A DNA stretch of 64,000 nucleotides from Devosia sp. 66-14 (lineage in GTDB: Bacteria; Pseudomonadota; Alphaproteobacteria; Rhizobiales; Devosiaceae): NCBI GenBank assembly GCA_001899085.1, contig MKVB01000006.1, forward strand, positions 208,611-272,610. The letters run 5' to 3'. Position 1 is the first letter of the stretch. Each line of letters begins with the position of its first letter. Positions 52,316-60,951 of the stretch are shown piece by piece. The notes beneath the pieces are model-generated. The model had not been told where the DNA came from. It worked only from the letters and a program-made list of their open reading frames with translations, and ran no database searches. Made by a program: the position numbers and the translations under genes.

Positions 52316-52355
52316 GTATTCAACAATCGTGTTGATCAACAATTTCGTTGAATAC
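52316..52355. promoter_or_regulatory. Concentric 40-bp palindrome in front of the VOC gene
   Basis: The outer arms GTATTCAAC (52316-52324) and GTTGAATAC (52347-52355) and the inner palindrome GTTGATCAAC (52331-52340) share one centre, so half-sites repeat as two tandem CAAC-x6..7-GTTG operators. A TTGACA (52296-52301) lies upstream and the site covers its -10. CAGGAG and the ATG follow at 52367. Strong candidate for a repressor site. Confidence 0.75.
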
Positions 52356-52366
52356 AGGAGCACGTC

Positions 52367-52843
52367 ATGTCGCGGAAGCAGCCGACTTTCACCCAGACCA
52401 TGCAGCTGGGCATCGTGGTGCCTGATCTCGAGGCGGCAGTGCGCGCCTATGAAGAGCAATATGGCATCGGGCCATGGGACTTCATGGAGATCGGGCCAGA
52501 GAATGCCGAGAACGTGCTGGTCGACGGCCAGCCTGCGCAATGGAAATCGCGCATCGCCATGACCATGGTGGGCGGCGTGATGTGGGAATTGATCGAACCG
52601 CAGGACGAGGCCGACATGTTCGGTCGGTTCCTCGCCGAGCGCGGCGGTGTCGGCGGCGTGCACCATGTCGCGGTGCGGACGCCCGACTTCCGGCAGACGC
52701 TGGCGAACCAGGCGGCGCGGGGCGGCCGCTCGATCCTCAGTGGCAGCTTCACCGGCATCGAGGTGCACTACCTCGACAGCGCGCCCGATATCGGGGTGAT
52801 CCTCGAAGTGTTCAGCGGCATGCCCGACCTGGCCGGCGCATAG
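52367..52843 (+). CDS. VOC (glyoxalase/bleomycin-resistance) family protein
   Basis: 158 residues. Two beta-alpha-beta-beta-beta modules: MQLGIVVPDLEAAVRAYEEQYGIGPW and VHHVAVRTPDFRQTLANQAARG, ending VHYLDSAPDIGVILEVFSG. The histidine in VHHVAV and glutamate in ILEVF are the usual metal ligands; the first-module ligand is less clear. Methylmalonyl-CoA-epimerase-like in outline, but the substrate is unknown. The gene is headed by an unusual palindromic operator. Confidence 0.85.
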   Translation: MSRKQPTFTQTMQLGIVVPDLEAAVRAYEEQYGIGPWDFMEIGPENAENVLVDGQPAQWKSRIAMTMVGGVMWELIEPQDEADMFGRFLAERGGVGGVHHVAVRTPDFRQTLANQAARGGRSILSGSFTGIEVHYLDSAPDIGVILEVFSGMPDLAGA

Positions 52844-52849
52844 GTCGCT

Positions 52850-53962
52850 TCATGGCCCAGCCGCGCCGAGTGCCCATTGCAGCACCGGATCGCGACCGGC
52901 AATGAAATCGGCACGTGTCATGTCGATCCGCTGGTCCGGCTGGAACGTCACGTCCTGCTCGGCGCCAAAACGGTAGAGCCGTGTGGCCGCCGAAACCCTC
53001 AGTCCGGAGGCCGGCAGCGTGAACCAGCCATTCTCCTGGTAGCCATGGGGGCGCGCGCCGATCGGTTCGCCCACCAGGATCGCTTCGGTCTCACGGTGAA
53101 AATCGATGGCGTTGACCATGCTGGCCGAAAAAGTGCGACGACCGACCAGCACGAAGAGCTGGCCGGCGACCAGCCCCAACAGTTCGATGGGAACCAGCAG
53201 CCATTGCCGCCCGGCGAGAAAGTTGCCGCCGCCGTTCTGCCTGAGATCGACGACGAGCCGGTCGGCTGGTCGCTGCGCCAGCGTTTCGAACAGCCGGCCG
53301 GCATTGGCCTCGAGCCCGTCATAGGAACGGAACTGGACATAGACCGCATCCTGGTCGGCAAGCCGCGAGAACCAGAACGGTTCAGCCATTCGCTGCATCG
53401 ACAGCGGGGCGGCCTCGGCGGTCAGCAACGGCGCCTCATCTGCCGCGAGCGTCGTCACCGACTCGCGCCCGCCGGCATCGACGCAATGGAAGACAGGCGC
53501 GATCCCGAGGGCCGCCAGCACCTGCGGCTCGCGCATCAGCTCGACGCTCCGCGCCAGGATGTATCCCTGGTTTTCGCCCTGCGGGATGAGCCCTTGGAGG
53601 CGGCCCTGCACCGCCGCCGCAGGATGGTCGCCGATGGCCGTTATGCGGGCGCCGATCAGGGCTCGCTGCGCCGCCGCGGCGCGAATGACCGTCAGCTCTT
53701 CGCCGAACCAGCAGAACTCGGCCGGAAGTTTCGGTCGTGGCGGTGCGACGACGAAGGTATGGCCGTCGCCGATACTGGCGGCGATGCCGCGCAAACTGAC
53801 GAGTGCGGCGTCGTCGGACAGCTCGGGCAGCCGACGGGAAAGCTCGGCCACCTTCGCCTCGAACGCCGCCTGCGTGATGAGATGGAATGGGTGCCGGTGA
53901 CGGGTCACGATGCCGTCGGCCAGGTGCGCGAGGTCCGCCTGCCAGTCGATGACGCTTGCGAT
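52850..53962 (-). CDS. S41-family peptidase-like protein, start uncertain
   Basis: Conserved C-terminal protease/tail-specific fold: VDLRQNGGGNFLAG, catalytic-type serine in RRTFSASMVNAIDF, GEPIGARPHGYQENGWFTLPASG, IAGRDPVLQWAL. The usual start would be the GTG at 53908 (352 residues), but homologous-looking sequence continues 18 codons upstream (ASVIDWQADLAHLADGI), up to an ATC at 53960-53962 preceded by GGGGAG at 7 nt. No ATG, GTG or TTG lies in that open stretch. I set the limit at the ATC; start is a real uncertainty. No signal peptide is visible. Convergent with the VOC gene. Confidence 0.65.
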   Translation of the reverse strand: MASVIDWQADLAHLADGIVTRHRHPFHLITQAAFEAKVAELSRRLPELSDDAALVSLRGIAASIGDGHTFVVAPPRPKLPAEFCWFGEELTVIRAAAAQRALIGARITAIGDHPAAAVQGRLQGLIPQGENQGYILARSVELMREPQVLAALGIAPVFHCVDAGGRESVTTLAADEAPLLTAEAAPLSMQRMAEPFWFSRLADQDAVYVQFRSYDGLEANAGRLFETLAQRPADRLVVDLRQNGGGNFLAGRQWLLVPIELLGLVAGQLFVLVGRRTFSASMVNAIDFHRETEAILVGEPIGARPHGYQENGWFTLPASGLRVSAATRLYRFGAEQDVTFQPDQRIDMTRADFIAGRDPVLQWALGAAGP

Positions 53963-54130
53963 GGTCCGTCTCCCCGGTCGTCGATCGCGCCGACACTAGG
54001 GCATTTCGCCCTATGGTTGAATCGGCGAAATGCTCAAGGTCCTTGGCGTGCTGGTGTTTCTGCCGGCGGCGCCTTGACGTTGCCGGGCCCGGTGATCATC
54101 TGCGGCGTCTGAGCACAACGCAGGTAGCCC

Positions 54131-54802
54131 ATGACCCCTCCATTTTCCGGCTCTGCCGTCCATTCCTATGCCGACGGGCCGCCACGGCAGGTCCCCGGCT
54201 TCCACGGCCTGCACCGGATGGCGCGCATGCTGCTGGCCGAACGGGTTCCGGCCGATGGCCGGGTGCTCGTCCTCGGGGCGGGTGGCGGGCTGGAGCTCAG
54301 GGCGTTCGCCGAGGCGCAGCCCGGCTGGTCGTTCGACGGCGTCGATCCGTCGGCGGACATGCTGCGGCTGGCTGCGGAGATGACCTCCCCTTACGCCGAT
54401 CGGATTCGACTGCATGAGGGCTATATCGCCGACGCGCCGGAAGGACCGTTCGACGGGGCGACATCGATCCTGACATTCCATTTCATTGCACGGGCGCAAC
54501 GGCTGGAAACACTGCGGCAGCTGCATCGTCGGCTGAAGCCGGGGGCGCCATTGGTGCTGGCCCATATCAGCTTCGCCCAGACCGAGCCGGAGCGCTCAAT
54601 GTGGATCGCGCGGCACGTGGCGTTCGGCGCGCCCGACGGGGTCGACCCGGCGCAGCTGCAGAGTTCGCGCGAGGCGATCGGCACCCGGCTTTCCATCCTC
54701 GCCCCGGAGGACGAGGAAGCGATGCTGCGCGAAGCAGGATTTTCGGGTGTCAGCCTGTTCTATGCCGGGCTGAGCTTCCGCGGCTGGGTGGCCTATGCCT
54801 AG
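54131..54802 (+). CDS. Class I SAM-dependent methyltransferase
   Basis: 223 residues. SAM-binding motif I VLVLGAGGGLELRAF, acidic DGVDPSADMLRLA, motif post-I GATSILTFHFIARAQRL, and a C-terminal FSGVSLFYAGLSFRGWVAYA of the UbiE/Methyltransf_11/31 type. Acceptor unknown; the C-terminal shape is seen in tellurite or rRNA methyltransferase-like proteins. Monocistronic. Confidence 0.85.
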   Translation: MTPPFSGSAVHSYADGPPRQVPGFHGLHRMARMLLAERVPADGRVLVLGAGGGLELRAFAEAQPGWSFDGVDPSADMLRLAAEMTSPYADRIRLHEGYIADAPEGPFDGATSILTFHFIARAQRLETLRQLHRRLKPGAPLVLAHISFAQTEPERSMWIARHVAFGAPDGVDPAQLQSSREAIGTRLSILAPEDEEAMLREAGFSGVSLFYAGLSFRGWVAYA

Positions 54803-54872
54803 CAGCGCGGCCGCGGCCGTCGGCCAGGCGAGCAATGGAGGAGGACGGTCTTAACCGCCCTCCCCTCGCCGA

Positions 54873-56087
54873 TCATGGGCGCACGATACCGCCGTCGCGG
54901 CGGCGATCCTCGGCCATGTAGTGCGACTTGGCGGCCTTGTCCGGGTCGAGCAGCGCTTCGGCCTTCTTCACATCGATATCGATGCCGAGGCCGGGCTGCT
55001 CGTTGCCGTAGAGATAACCGCCTTCAAGGGTGGCATGGCCGGGGAACAGCTCATATTCCTCGGGCTTGAAGTGGTTCTCTTCCTGGATGCCGAACGCGGT
55101 CGAAGCGAGATCGACATGCATGGCGGCCATCTGGTTGACGGGGTCGTTGTCGCCACCTTCCTGCCAGGCGGTCTGCACGCCGAACCATTCGCACAGCGTC
55201 GCGATCTTGCGCGCCTGGGTGATGCCGCCGCCCTTCGAGATGCGGACGCGAACGAAATCGATCAGCCGCTCGGTGATCAGCGGCAGGTATTCGTGCGGGT
55301 TGACGAACAGCTCGCCCATCGCCTGCGGCGTGGCGCATTGCTGGCGTACCTGGCGGTACCAGCCGACCTGCTCGGGAGAGAGCAGATCCTCGAGGAAGTA
55401 CAGCCGGTAGGGTTCGAGGAGCTTGGCCAGTTGCACTGCATTGGTGGGCGCGAGGTGCTCGTGCACGTCGTGGGTGAATTTCGGCCCCCAGCCGAGTTTG
55501 TCGCGCAGGTGCGCGAACATCTCGGGGATGGCCTGCAGGTAGGCATCGTCGTCGAAGGCCTTGTCCTGCGGCCAGTGACCTTTGGGGCCGCGGGCATTGG
55601 CGCGGTCGAGGAAGCCGCCGCCGCCGTAATTGCCGAGCTGGCAGCGGATGACGGTATAGCCCTCCTCCCAGTAGCGCCGCACATCGTCCTCGAGCTCGGT
55701 GAGCGAGTTGCCCTGGGCATGGGCATAGGCGGCGACGGCGCTGCGGGTCTTGCCGCCGAGCAGCTGGTAGACCGGCATGCCGGCCTCCTTGCCCTTGATG
55801 TCCCAGAGCGCCATGTCGATGCCGGCCTGCGCGGTGTTGCCGATGGCTTCGTTGCGCCAGTAGCTCTGGGTGTAGACGGACTGCCAGATATCCTCGATGC
55901 GGCTGACGTCGCGACCGATCAGCAGCGGCGTGACGTTCTCGATCGCTGCCTGCACCACCTTGGCGCGATAGTGATCGGAGGCCGAGCCGATGCCGTAGAG
56001 GCCCGGCTGGTCGGTCAGAACCTTGACGAACAGCCAGGTGCCGTCGGCGCGCGTGCGGATCGTCTCGATCCCGGTGATCTTGGTCAT
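54873..56087 (-). CDS. ManD-type D-mannonate dehydratase / enolase superfamily
   Basis: 404 residues from the ATG at 56087, the ManD length. Enolase-superfamily ligands: aspartate in THDVHEHLAPTNAVQL, glutamate in YFLEDLL, glutamate in GELFVNPHEYLP; the His in HDVHEHL is the expected catalytic residue. ManD enzymes dehydrate D-mannonate or D-gluconate, and many relatives called RspA have low activity, so the true substrate may differ. It lies alone among unrelated genes with no uronate pathway nearby. Confidence 0.88.
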   Translation of the reverse strand: MTKITGIETIRTRADGTWLFVKVLTDQPGLYGIGSASDHYRAKVVQAAIENVTPLLIGRDVSRIEDIWQSVYTQSYWRNEAIGNTAQAGIDMALWDIKGKEAGMPVYQLLGGKTRSAVAAYAHAQGNSLTELEDDVRRYWEEGYTVIRCQLGNYGGGGFLDRANARGPKGHWPQDKAFDDDAYLQAIPEMFAHLRDKLGWGPKFTHDVHEHLAPTNAVQLAKLLEPYRLYFLEDLLSPEQVGWYRQVRQQCATPQAMGELFVNPHEYLPLITERLIDFVRVRISKGGGITQARKIATLCEWFGVQTAWQEGGDNDPVNQMAAMHVDLASTAFGIQEENHFKPEEYELFPGHATLEGGYLYGNEQPGLGIDIDVKKAEALLDPDKAAKSHYMAEDRRRDGGIVRP

Positions 56088-56289
56088 CTCTTCCCTATGT
56101 GAGCTTGTGCCGGCCGCTGGTCGGGCCGTTCGGAGTCGCGAGACGATGAGCTTGGCAATGCCCGGCGCCGGAGGCAAGTTGGGCGAAGGTCGAGCGCGCG
56201 GCTTTCACGCAATTTGTTCTCTTTTTGTTCTTGACTGCCGCTCAGCCTCACTGGTTCCTTAGCCGTCCCTGAAACGGAGGACCGATGAG

Positions 56290-56904
56290 ATGACCGACCT
56301 GCCACAGCTGTCGATGTTCGCTGAGGACACGCGGCCGCTCAAGTCCATCAGGGTGCCGCCGCGACAGGGCCGCGACCCGGTGTTCTTCGCCGTGCTGGTG
56401 GGCGGCGCGATCCGGCCCGTATTGCAGCAGATCGTCGACGAGCAGCGGCGCCTCAACGGGATCACCGCGGCACTGCTGCCGGCGACGACGCTTCACATCT
56501 CGCTGGTCGGCGTCGGCTTCTACCAGGAGTTGAGCGGCAGCGACCTGGCGGTCGCAATGGCCGCCGGCGACGCCATCGGCTTCCAGCCGTTCGACGTCGC
56601 CTTCACCCGGCTTGCCAGCTTCCGTCGCAAGGTCGGCTCGCCACCGCTGGTGCTGCGCCCCGGTTCGGACACACCGCTGGTGGAACTGGCGCGCCTGTTG
56701 CGCTGGGGCATGCTGGAGCGCGGCTTCGAAGTGCGCTCGGCGCCCAGCGAGGCGTTCCACCTGACGCTCTGCTACGATCGGGTGAATGCACCCGAACTGG
56801 TGCTGGAGCGGCCGCCGACGCTGCGGGTGGATGGGTTCGCACTGGTGCGGAGCTTTTATGGGCAGGGACGATATGAGGTGATCGGGGAGTGGCCACGACG
56901 GTAG
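56290..56904 (+). CDS. 2'-5' RNA ligase-like (2H phosphoesterase) protein
   Basis: 204 residues. Two H-x-T/S-x motifs mark the 2H phosphoesterase fold: LHISLVGVGF near residue 70 and FHLTLCYDRV near residue 155. These enzymes act on 2',3'-cyclic or 2'-5' phosphodiesters; the physiological RNA is unknown. Short N-terminal extension (MFAEDTRPLKSIRV). Precedes radA by 90 nt. Confidence 0.88.
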   Translation: MTDLPQLSMFAEDTRPLKSIRVPPRQGRDPVFFAVLVGGAIRPVLQQIVDEQRRLNGITAALLPATTLHISLVGVGFYQELSGSDLAVAMAAGDAIGFQPFDVAFTRLASFRRKVGSPPLVLRPGSDTPLVELARLLRWGMLERGFEVRSAPSEAFHLTLCYDRVNAPELVLERPPTLRVDGFALVRSFYGQGRYEVIGEWPRR

Positions 56905-56994
56905 TCGGCTGGCCGCCCCGCAGCACGTTCACTCTTCGTTCTTGTCTTTGCTCTTATAGTCGGCTACCTCTCGTCGACTCCCAGGGGCATCTTC

Positions 56995-58383
56995 ATGGCG
57001 CGTACCAAAACCTCTTATGTCTGCCAGGCCTGCGGCGCTCTGACCACCAAGTGGCAGGGGCGATGCGAGGCGTGCGGCGAGTGGAACACCATCGTCGAGG
57101 AAATCGTCGATTCGGGCGTCGGGGCCGGGCCGAAATCGGCGATCGCCGGGGGCCGGCCGATCGAACTGCTGCCGCTGGCTGGTGAAACCGAGACCGCGGC
57201 GCGGGTGGAGACCGGGATCGGGGAGCTCGACCGGGTGACCGGCGGCGGCTTCGTCATGGGTTCTGCGGTGCTGATCGGCGGAGATCCGGGCATCGGCAAA
57301 TCCACGCTGCTGCTGCAGGCGGCCGCGGCGCTGGCCGAACGCGGGCGCCGCATCGTCTATGTCTCGGGCGAAGAGGCGGTGGCGCAGATCAGGCTGCGGG
57401 CGCAACGGCTGGGGCTGGGCGACCGCGCCGTGCTGCTGGCCTCGGAAACCAATGTCGAAATCATCCTCGCGACGCTGCAGAACGGGCCGCCGCCTGACCT
57501 GGTGATCATCGATTCGATCCAGACGCTGTGGACCGACCGGGTCGAGAGCGCTCCAGGTACCGTCACGCAGGTGCGCACCTCGGCCCAGGCCCTGACCCGT
57601 TTCGCCAAGAAATCCGGCGCGGCGGTGGTGCTGGTCGGACACGTCACCAAGGACGGGCAGATCGCCGGCCCCCGGGTGGTGGAACACCTGGTCGATGCGG
57701 TGCTGTATTTCGAAGGCGACGCCAGCCATACGTTCCGCATCCTGCGCGGGGTGAAGAACCGCTACGGCGCCACCGACGAGATCGGCGTGTTCGAGATGTC
57801 GACGCTTGGCCTGCGCGAGGTGGCCAATCCATCGGCGTTGTTCCTCGACCAGCGCGACAAGGACGCCGCGGGCTCCGCGGTGTTCGCCGGCATGGAAGGC
57901 ACGCGCCCGATGCTGTGCGAAGTACAGGCGCTGGTCTCGCCCTCGCCGCTGGGCACGCCGCGGCGCGCGGTGATCGGCTGGGATTCGTCGCGGCTGTCGA
58001 TGGTGCTGGCGGTGCTGGAAACGCGCTGCGGGGTGCGGATCGGCGCCAACGATATCTACCTCAATGTCGCGGGCGGGCTGAAGATCAACGAGCCGGCGGC
58101 CGACCTAGCCGTGGCGGCGGCGCTGATCTCGTCGCTGACCGGCTCGCCGCTCCCCTCATCCAACGTCTATTTCGGCGAGATCTCGCTGGCTGGCGGAGTA
58201 CGGCCGGTGGCCCATGCGGCACAGCGCCTGCGCGAGGCGCAGAAGCTCGGTTTCCAAGGGGCGGTAACCGGCCGGCTGGGCAAGGGCGACGTGCCCAACG
58301 GCATTGCGGTGGGCGAGTATGCCGAGCTCGCAGAGCTCATCGGACGCATCGCGGCCCGCGGTCAGCGGCAGGCGGCGGAGTAG
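56995..58383 (+). CDS. radA: DNA repair protein RadA
   Basis: 462 residues. Zinc finger CQACG-x~9-CEACG at the N-terminus, Walker A GGDPGIGKSTLLLQ, SGEEAVAQIRLRAQRLGL, the RadA motif KNRYG (usually KNRFG) in GVKNRYGATDEIGVFEM, and a C-terminal Lon-protease-like domain (LAAGVRPVAHAAQRL, GRLGKGDVPNGIAVGE). A branch-migration ATPase in recombination. Upstream of cvpA and purF in the order usual for the group. Confidence 0.96.
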   Translation: MARTKTSYVCQACGALTTKWQGRCEACGEWNTIVEEIVDSGVGAGPKSAIAGGRPIELLPLAGETETAARVETGIGELDRVTGGGFVMGSAVLIGGDPGIGKSTLLLQAAAALAERGRRIVYVSGEEAVAQIRLRAQRLGLGDRAVLLASETNVEIILATLQNGPPPDLVIIDSIQTLWTDRVESAPGTVTQVRTSAQALTRFAKKSGAAVVLVGHVTKDGQIAGPRVVEHLVDAVLYFEGDASHTFRILRGVKNRYGATDEIGVFEMSTLGLREVANPSALFLDQRDKDAAGSAVFAGMEGTRPMLCEVQALVSPSPLGTPRRAVIGWDSSRLSMVLAVLETRCGVRIGANDIYLNVAGGLKINEPAADLAVAAALISSLTGSPLPSSNVYFGEISLAGGVRPVAHAAQRLREAQKLGFQGAVTGRLGKGDVPNGIAVGEYAELAELIGRIAARGQRQAAE

Positions 58384-58509
58384 CGCTTTGGCCACGCTTC
58401 CTGCTTTCCGTGAACATCGGCCATGCGCCCCTTCCTACGTGCTTGGCTTTGCCACGATTAATGGTTACACGGGACCTTGAAGCAGGTCCCCAGGGGCGGA
58501 TTTTCTACA

Positions 58510-59157
58510 ATGTTGACTGCATTCGACGTCGGCATCGGCGTTCTCGTCCTGATCTCGGCGATTCTGGCTACGGCACGTGGATTCACGCGTGAAATCCTGT
58601 CGTTAGCGACCTGGGCCGGCTCCGCGGCGATCGCCGCCTATGCCTATTTCAACCACAAGGAAATCGCGCGCGGCTACATTGCCGAGCCGATCGTGGCAGA
58701 CATCGTGACGGTGCTGGGCACCTTCATCGTGGCGCTGATCATCCTGCACCTGATCACCATGCGGATCGCCGATTTCGTGGTCGACAGCCGCATCGGGCCG
58801 CTCGACCGCACGCTCGGTTTCATCTTCGGCGTCGCCCGCGGCGTGCTGATCGCAGTGATCGTGGTGGTGTTCGGGCTGTGGCTGATGCCGGCGAACCTGC
58901 CGTCCTGGGCCGCCGAGTCGCGTTCGCTGCCGATCCTGAGAAATTTCGGCGACAGCCTGATTGCGTTGCTGCCCCCCGATCTCGAAAAGCAGGTTACCGA
59001 TCTGCTGCATCGCGGTGCCGGCGGCACGGGCGAGGATGCCTCGCCTGACGACGTGCCCGCGCCGGATGCCGACGTGCCCAACGACGAGGGCACCGATCAG
59101 CTGGAGAATGATGCGCCGCTGGAGCCGCCGACCGACGGAGCAGCCGCCAGAACCTGA
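58510..59157 (+). CDS. cvpA: CvpA family membrane protein
   Basis: 215 residues, four membrane helices (about 5-24, 31-49, 66-88, 104-124). MLTAFDVGIGVLVLISAILATARGFTREILSL is the CvpA signature. An acidic, proline-rich cytosolic tail (DDVPAPDADVPNDEGTDQLEND) extends the C-terminus. CvpA is linked to colicin V production and envelope homeostasis. It precedes purF, a common arrangement. Confidence 0.9.
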   Translation: MLTAFDVGIGVLVLISAILATARGFTREILSLATWAGSAAIAAYAYFNHKEIARGYIAEPIVADIVTVLGTFIVALIILHLITMRIADFVVDSRIGPLDRTLGFIFGVARGVLIAVIVVVFGLWLMPANLPSWAAESRSLPILRNFGDSLIALLPPDLEKQVTDLLHRGAGGTGEDASPDDVPAPDADVPNDEGTDQLENDAPLEPPTDGAAART

Positions 59158-59249
59158 TGAAATTCGGGTGAGCGCATTGCATATTCGTGACCGGGGCCGC
59201 ATCTGCGGTCCCGTCTTCTTTGGACCGTTCTGAAACCAAAGGTGCCCGC

Positions 59250-60740
59250 ATGACCCAAAACGCCAAGCCGATCGCGGAGTGGGACCATGATACACTGCGC
59301 GAAGAGTGCGGCGTCTTCGGCATCCTCGGCCACCCCGAGGCGGCAACCCTCACGGCGCTCGGGCTGCATGCGCTGCAGCATCGCGGCCAGGAAGCGGCCG
59401 GTATCGTCAGCTTCGACGGCAAGCAGTTCCATTCCGAACGCCAGCTCGGCCTGGTCGGCGACCACTTTACCGACCCGGCCACCGTCGGGCGGCTGCCCGG
59501 GCATCTCGCCATGGGCCATGTGCGCTACTCGACCACCGGCGAGACGATCCTGCGCAACGTGCAGCCGCTGTTCGCCGAGCTGGAAGTGGGCGGCATCGCC
59601 ATTGCCCATAACGGCAACTTCACCAACGGGCTGACGCTGAGAAAGCAACTGATCTCGCAGGGCGCGATCTGCCAGTCGACCTCGGATACCGAGGTGGTGC
59701 TGCATCTCATCGCCCGCTCGAAAAAGGTCGCCTCCTCCGATCGCTTCATCGATGCGCTGATGCATCTCGAGGGCGCTTTCGCGCTGGTGGCGATGACCCG
59801 CACCAAGCTGATCGGGGCCCGCGATGCCAACGGCATCCGTCCGCTGGTGCTGGGCGATCTCGACGGCAAGCCGATCTTTGCGTCGGAAACCTGCGCGCTC
59901 GACATCATCGGCGCCAAGTTCGTGCGCGATGTCGAGAACGGCGAAGTGGTGATCTGCGAAACGCAGCCCGACGGCAGCATCACCATCGACTCGGTGAAGC
60001 CGTTCGCGCCGCGGCCCGAGCGCATCTGCCTGTTCGAGTATGTGTATTTCGCCCGTCCGGACTCGATCGTCGCCGGCCGCCCGGTTTATTCGGCGCGCAA
60101 GCGCATGGGCATCAACCTCGCCAGGGAAGCGCCGGTCGAGGCCGATGTCGTGGTGCCGGTGCCCGATGGCGGCACGCCCGCGGCGATCGGCTACGCCCAG
60201 GCGAGCGGCATCCCGTTCGAGCTGGGCATCATCCGCAACCACTATGTCGGGCGCACCTTCATCGAGCCGACCCAGTCAATCCGGGCCTTCGGCGTCAAGC
60301 TCAAGCACTCGGCCAACCGGGCCGAGATCGAAGGCAAGCGTGTCGTGCTGATCGACGATTCGATCGTGCGCGGCACCACTTCGGTCAAGATCGTGCAGAT
60401 GATCCGCGATGCCGGCGCCAGCGAGGTGCATATCCGCGTCGCCTCGCCGATGATCTTTCACTCCGACTATTACGGCATCGACACGCCGGATCCGGAGAAC
60501 CTCATCGCCAACCAGCACCCCGACCTCGAATCGATGTGCCGCTTCATCGGTGCGGATTCCCTGGCGTTCCTCTCGATCGACGGGCTCTACGACGCGGTCG
60601 GCGGGGTGAAGCGCAATCCGCTGAGCCCGCAATTCACCGACCATCACTTCACCGGCGACTACCCGACCAAGCTCACCGACCTAAATGGCCGCGGCAAGAA
60701 CGATCCCAAGACGCTGTCGCTGATGAAGGAAGCGAGCTGA
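59250..60740 (+). CDS. purF: Amidophosphoribosyltransferase
   Basis: 496 residues from the ATG at 59250. A propeptide of about 20 residues ends at EECGVFGI, whose cysteine becomes the N-terminal glutaminase nucleophile. GHVRYSTTG, NGNFTNG and the phosphoribosyl site VVLIDDSIVRGTTSVKI are all intact. It makes phosphoribosylamine, the first committed purine step. The propeptide type here resembles that of other Gram-negative enzymes with EEC processing. A GC hairpin at 60745-60767 follows without a uridine run. Confidence 0.96.
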   Translation: MTQNAKPIAEWDHDTLREECGVFGILGHPEAATLTALGLHALQHRGQEAAGIVSFDGKQFHSERQLGLVGDHFTDPATVGRLPGHLAMGHVRYSTTGETILRNVQPLFAELEVGGIAIAHNGNFTNGLTLRKQLISQGAICQSTSDTEVVLHLIARSKKVASSDRFIDALMHLEGAFALVAMTRTKLIGARDANGIRPLVLGDLDGKPIFASETCALDIIGAKFVRDVENGEVVICETQPDGSITIDSVKPFAPRPERICLFEYVYFARPDSIVAGRPVYSARKRMGINLAREAPVEADVVVPVPDGGTPAAIGYAQASGIPFELGIIRNHYVGRTFIEPTQSIRAFGVKLKHSANRAEIEGKRVVLIDDSIVRGTTSVKIVQMIRDAGASEVHIRVASPMIFHSDYYGIDTPDPENLIANQHPDLESMCRFIGADSLAFLSIDGLYDAVGGVKRNPLSPQFTDHHFTGDYPTKLTDLNGRGKNDPKTLSLMKEAS

Positions 60741-60884
60741 CCGGGCGCCGGCCTGTCACGCCGGCGCGCAGCCACTCGATGTCATCATCACAGCTGGTGC
60801 GAACGGAATGGATTCCGGGCGCGCGACGGGATGACGCCGGGTTTGTAGTCGCGCCCATGGACCTTCCGCCGCATCGCCAACGGA

Positions 60885-60902
60885 GATTCCCGCTTTCGCG
60901 GG
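60885..60902. repeat. Dispersed palindromic element, partial copy
   Basis: 18 bp (GATTCCCGCTTTCGCGGG) matching the minus-orientation arm of the 14161-14232 element with two bases changed. It lies in a 211-bp gap between purF and the next SDR gene that also contains a GGATTCCGGG-type inverted repeat stretch (60808-60835). Confidence 0.75.
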
Positions 60903-60951
60903 AGTGACGCCGTGGGTAGAAGCAGCCAGCGTTTTCAACGGAACCTCACGC

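Noticed and set aside
60745-60767. Terminator after purF
   Set aside because: A perfect 8-bp GC stem is present but there is no uridine run, so I did not call it a terminator.
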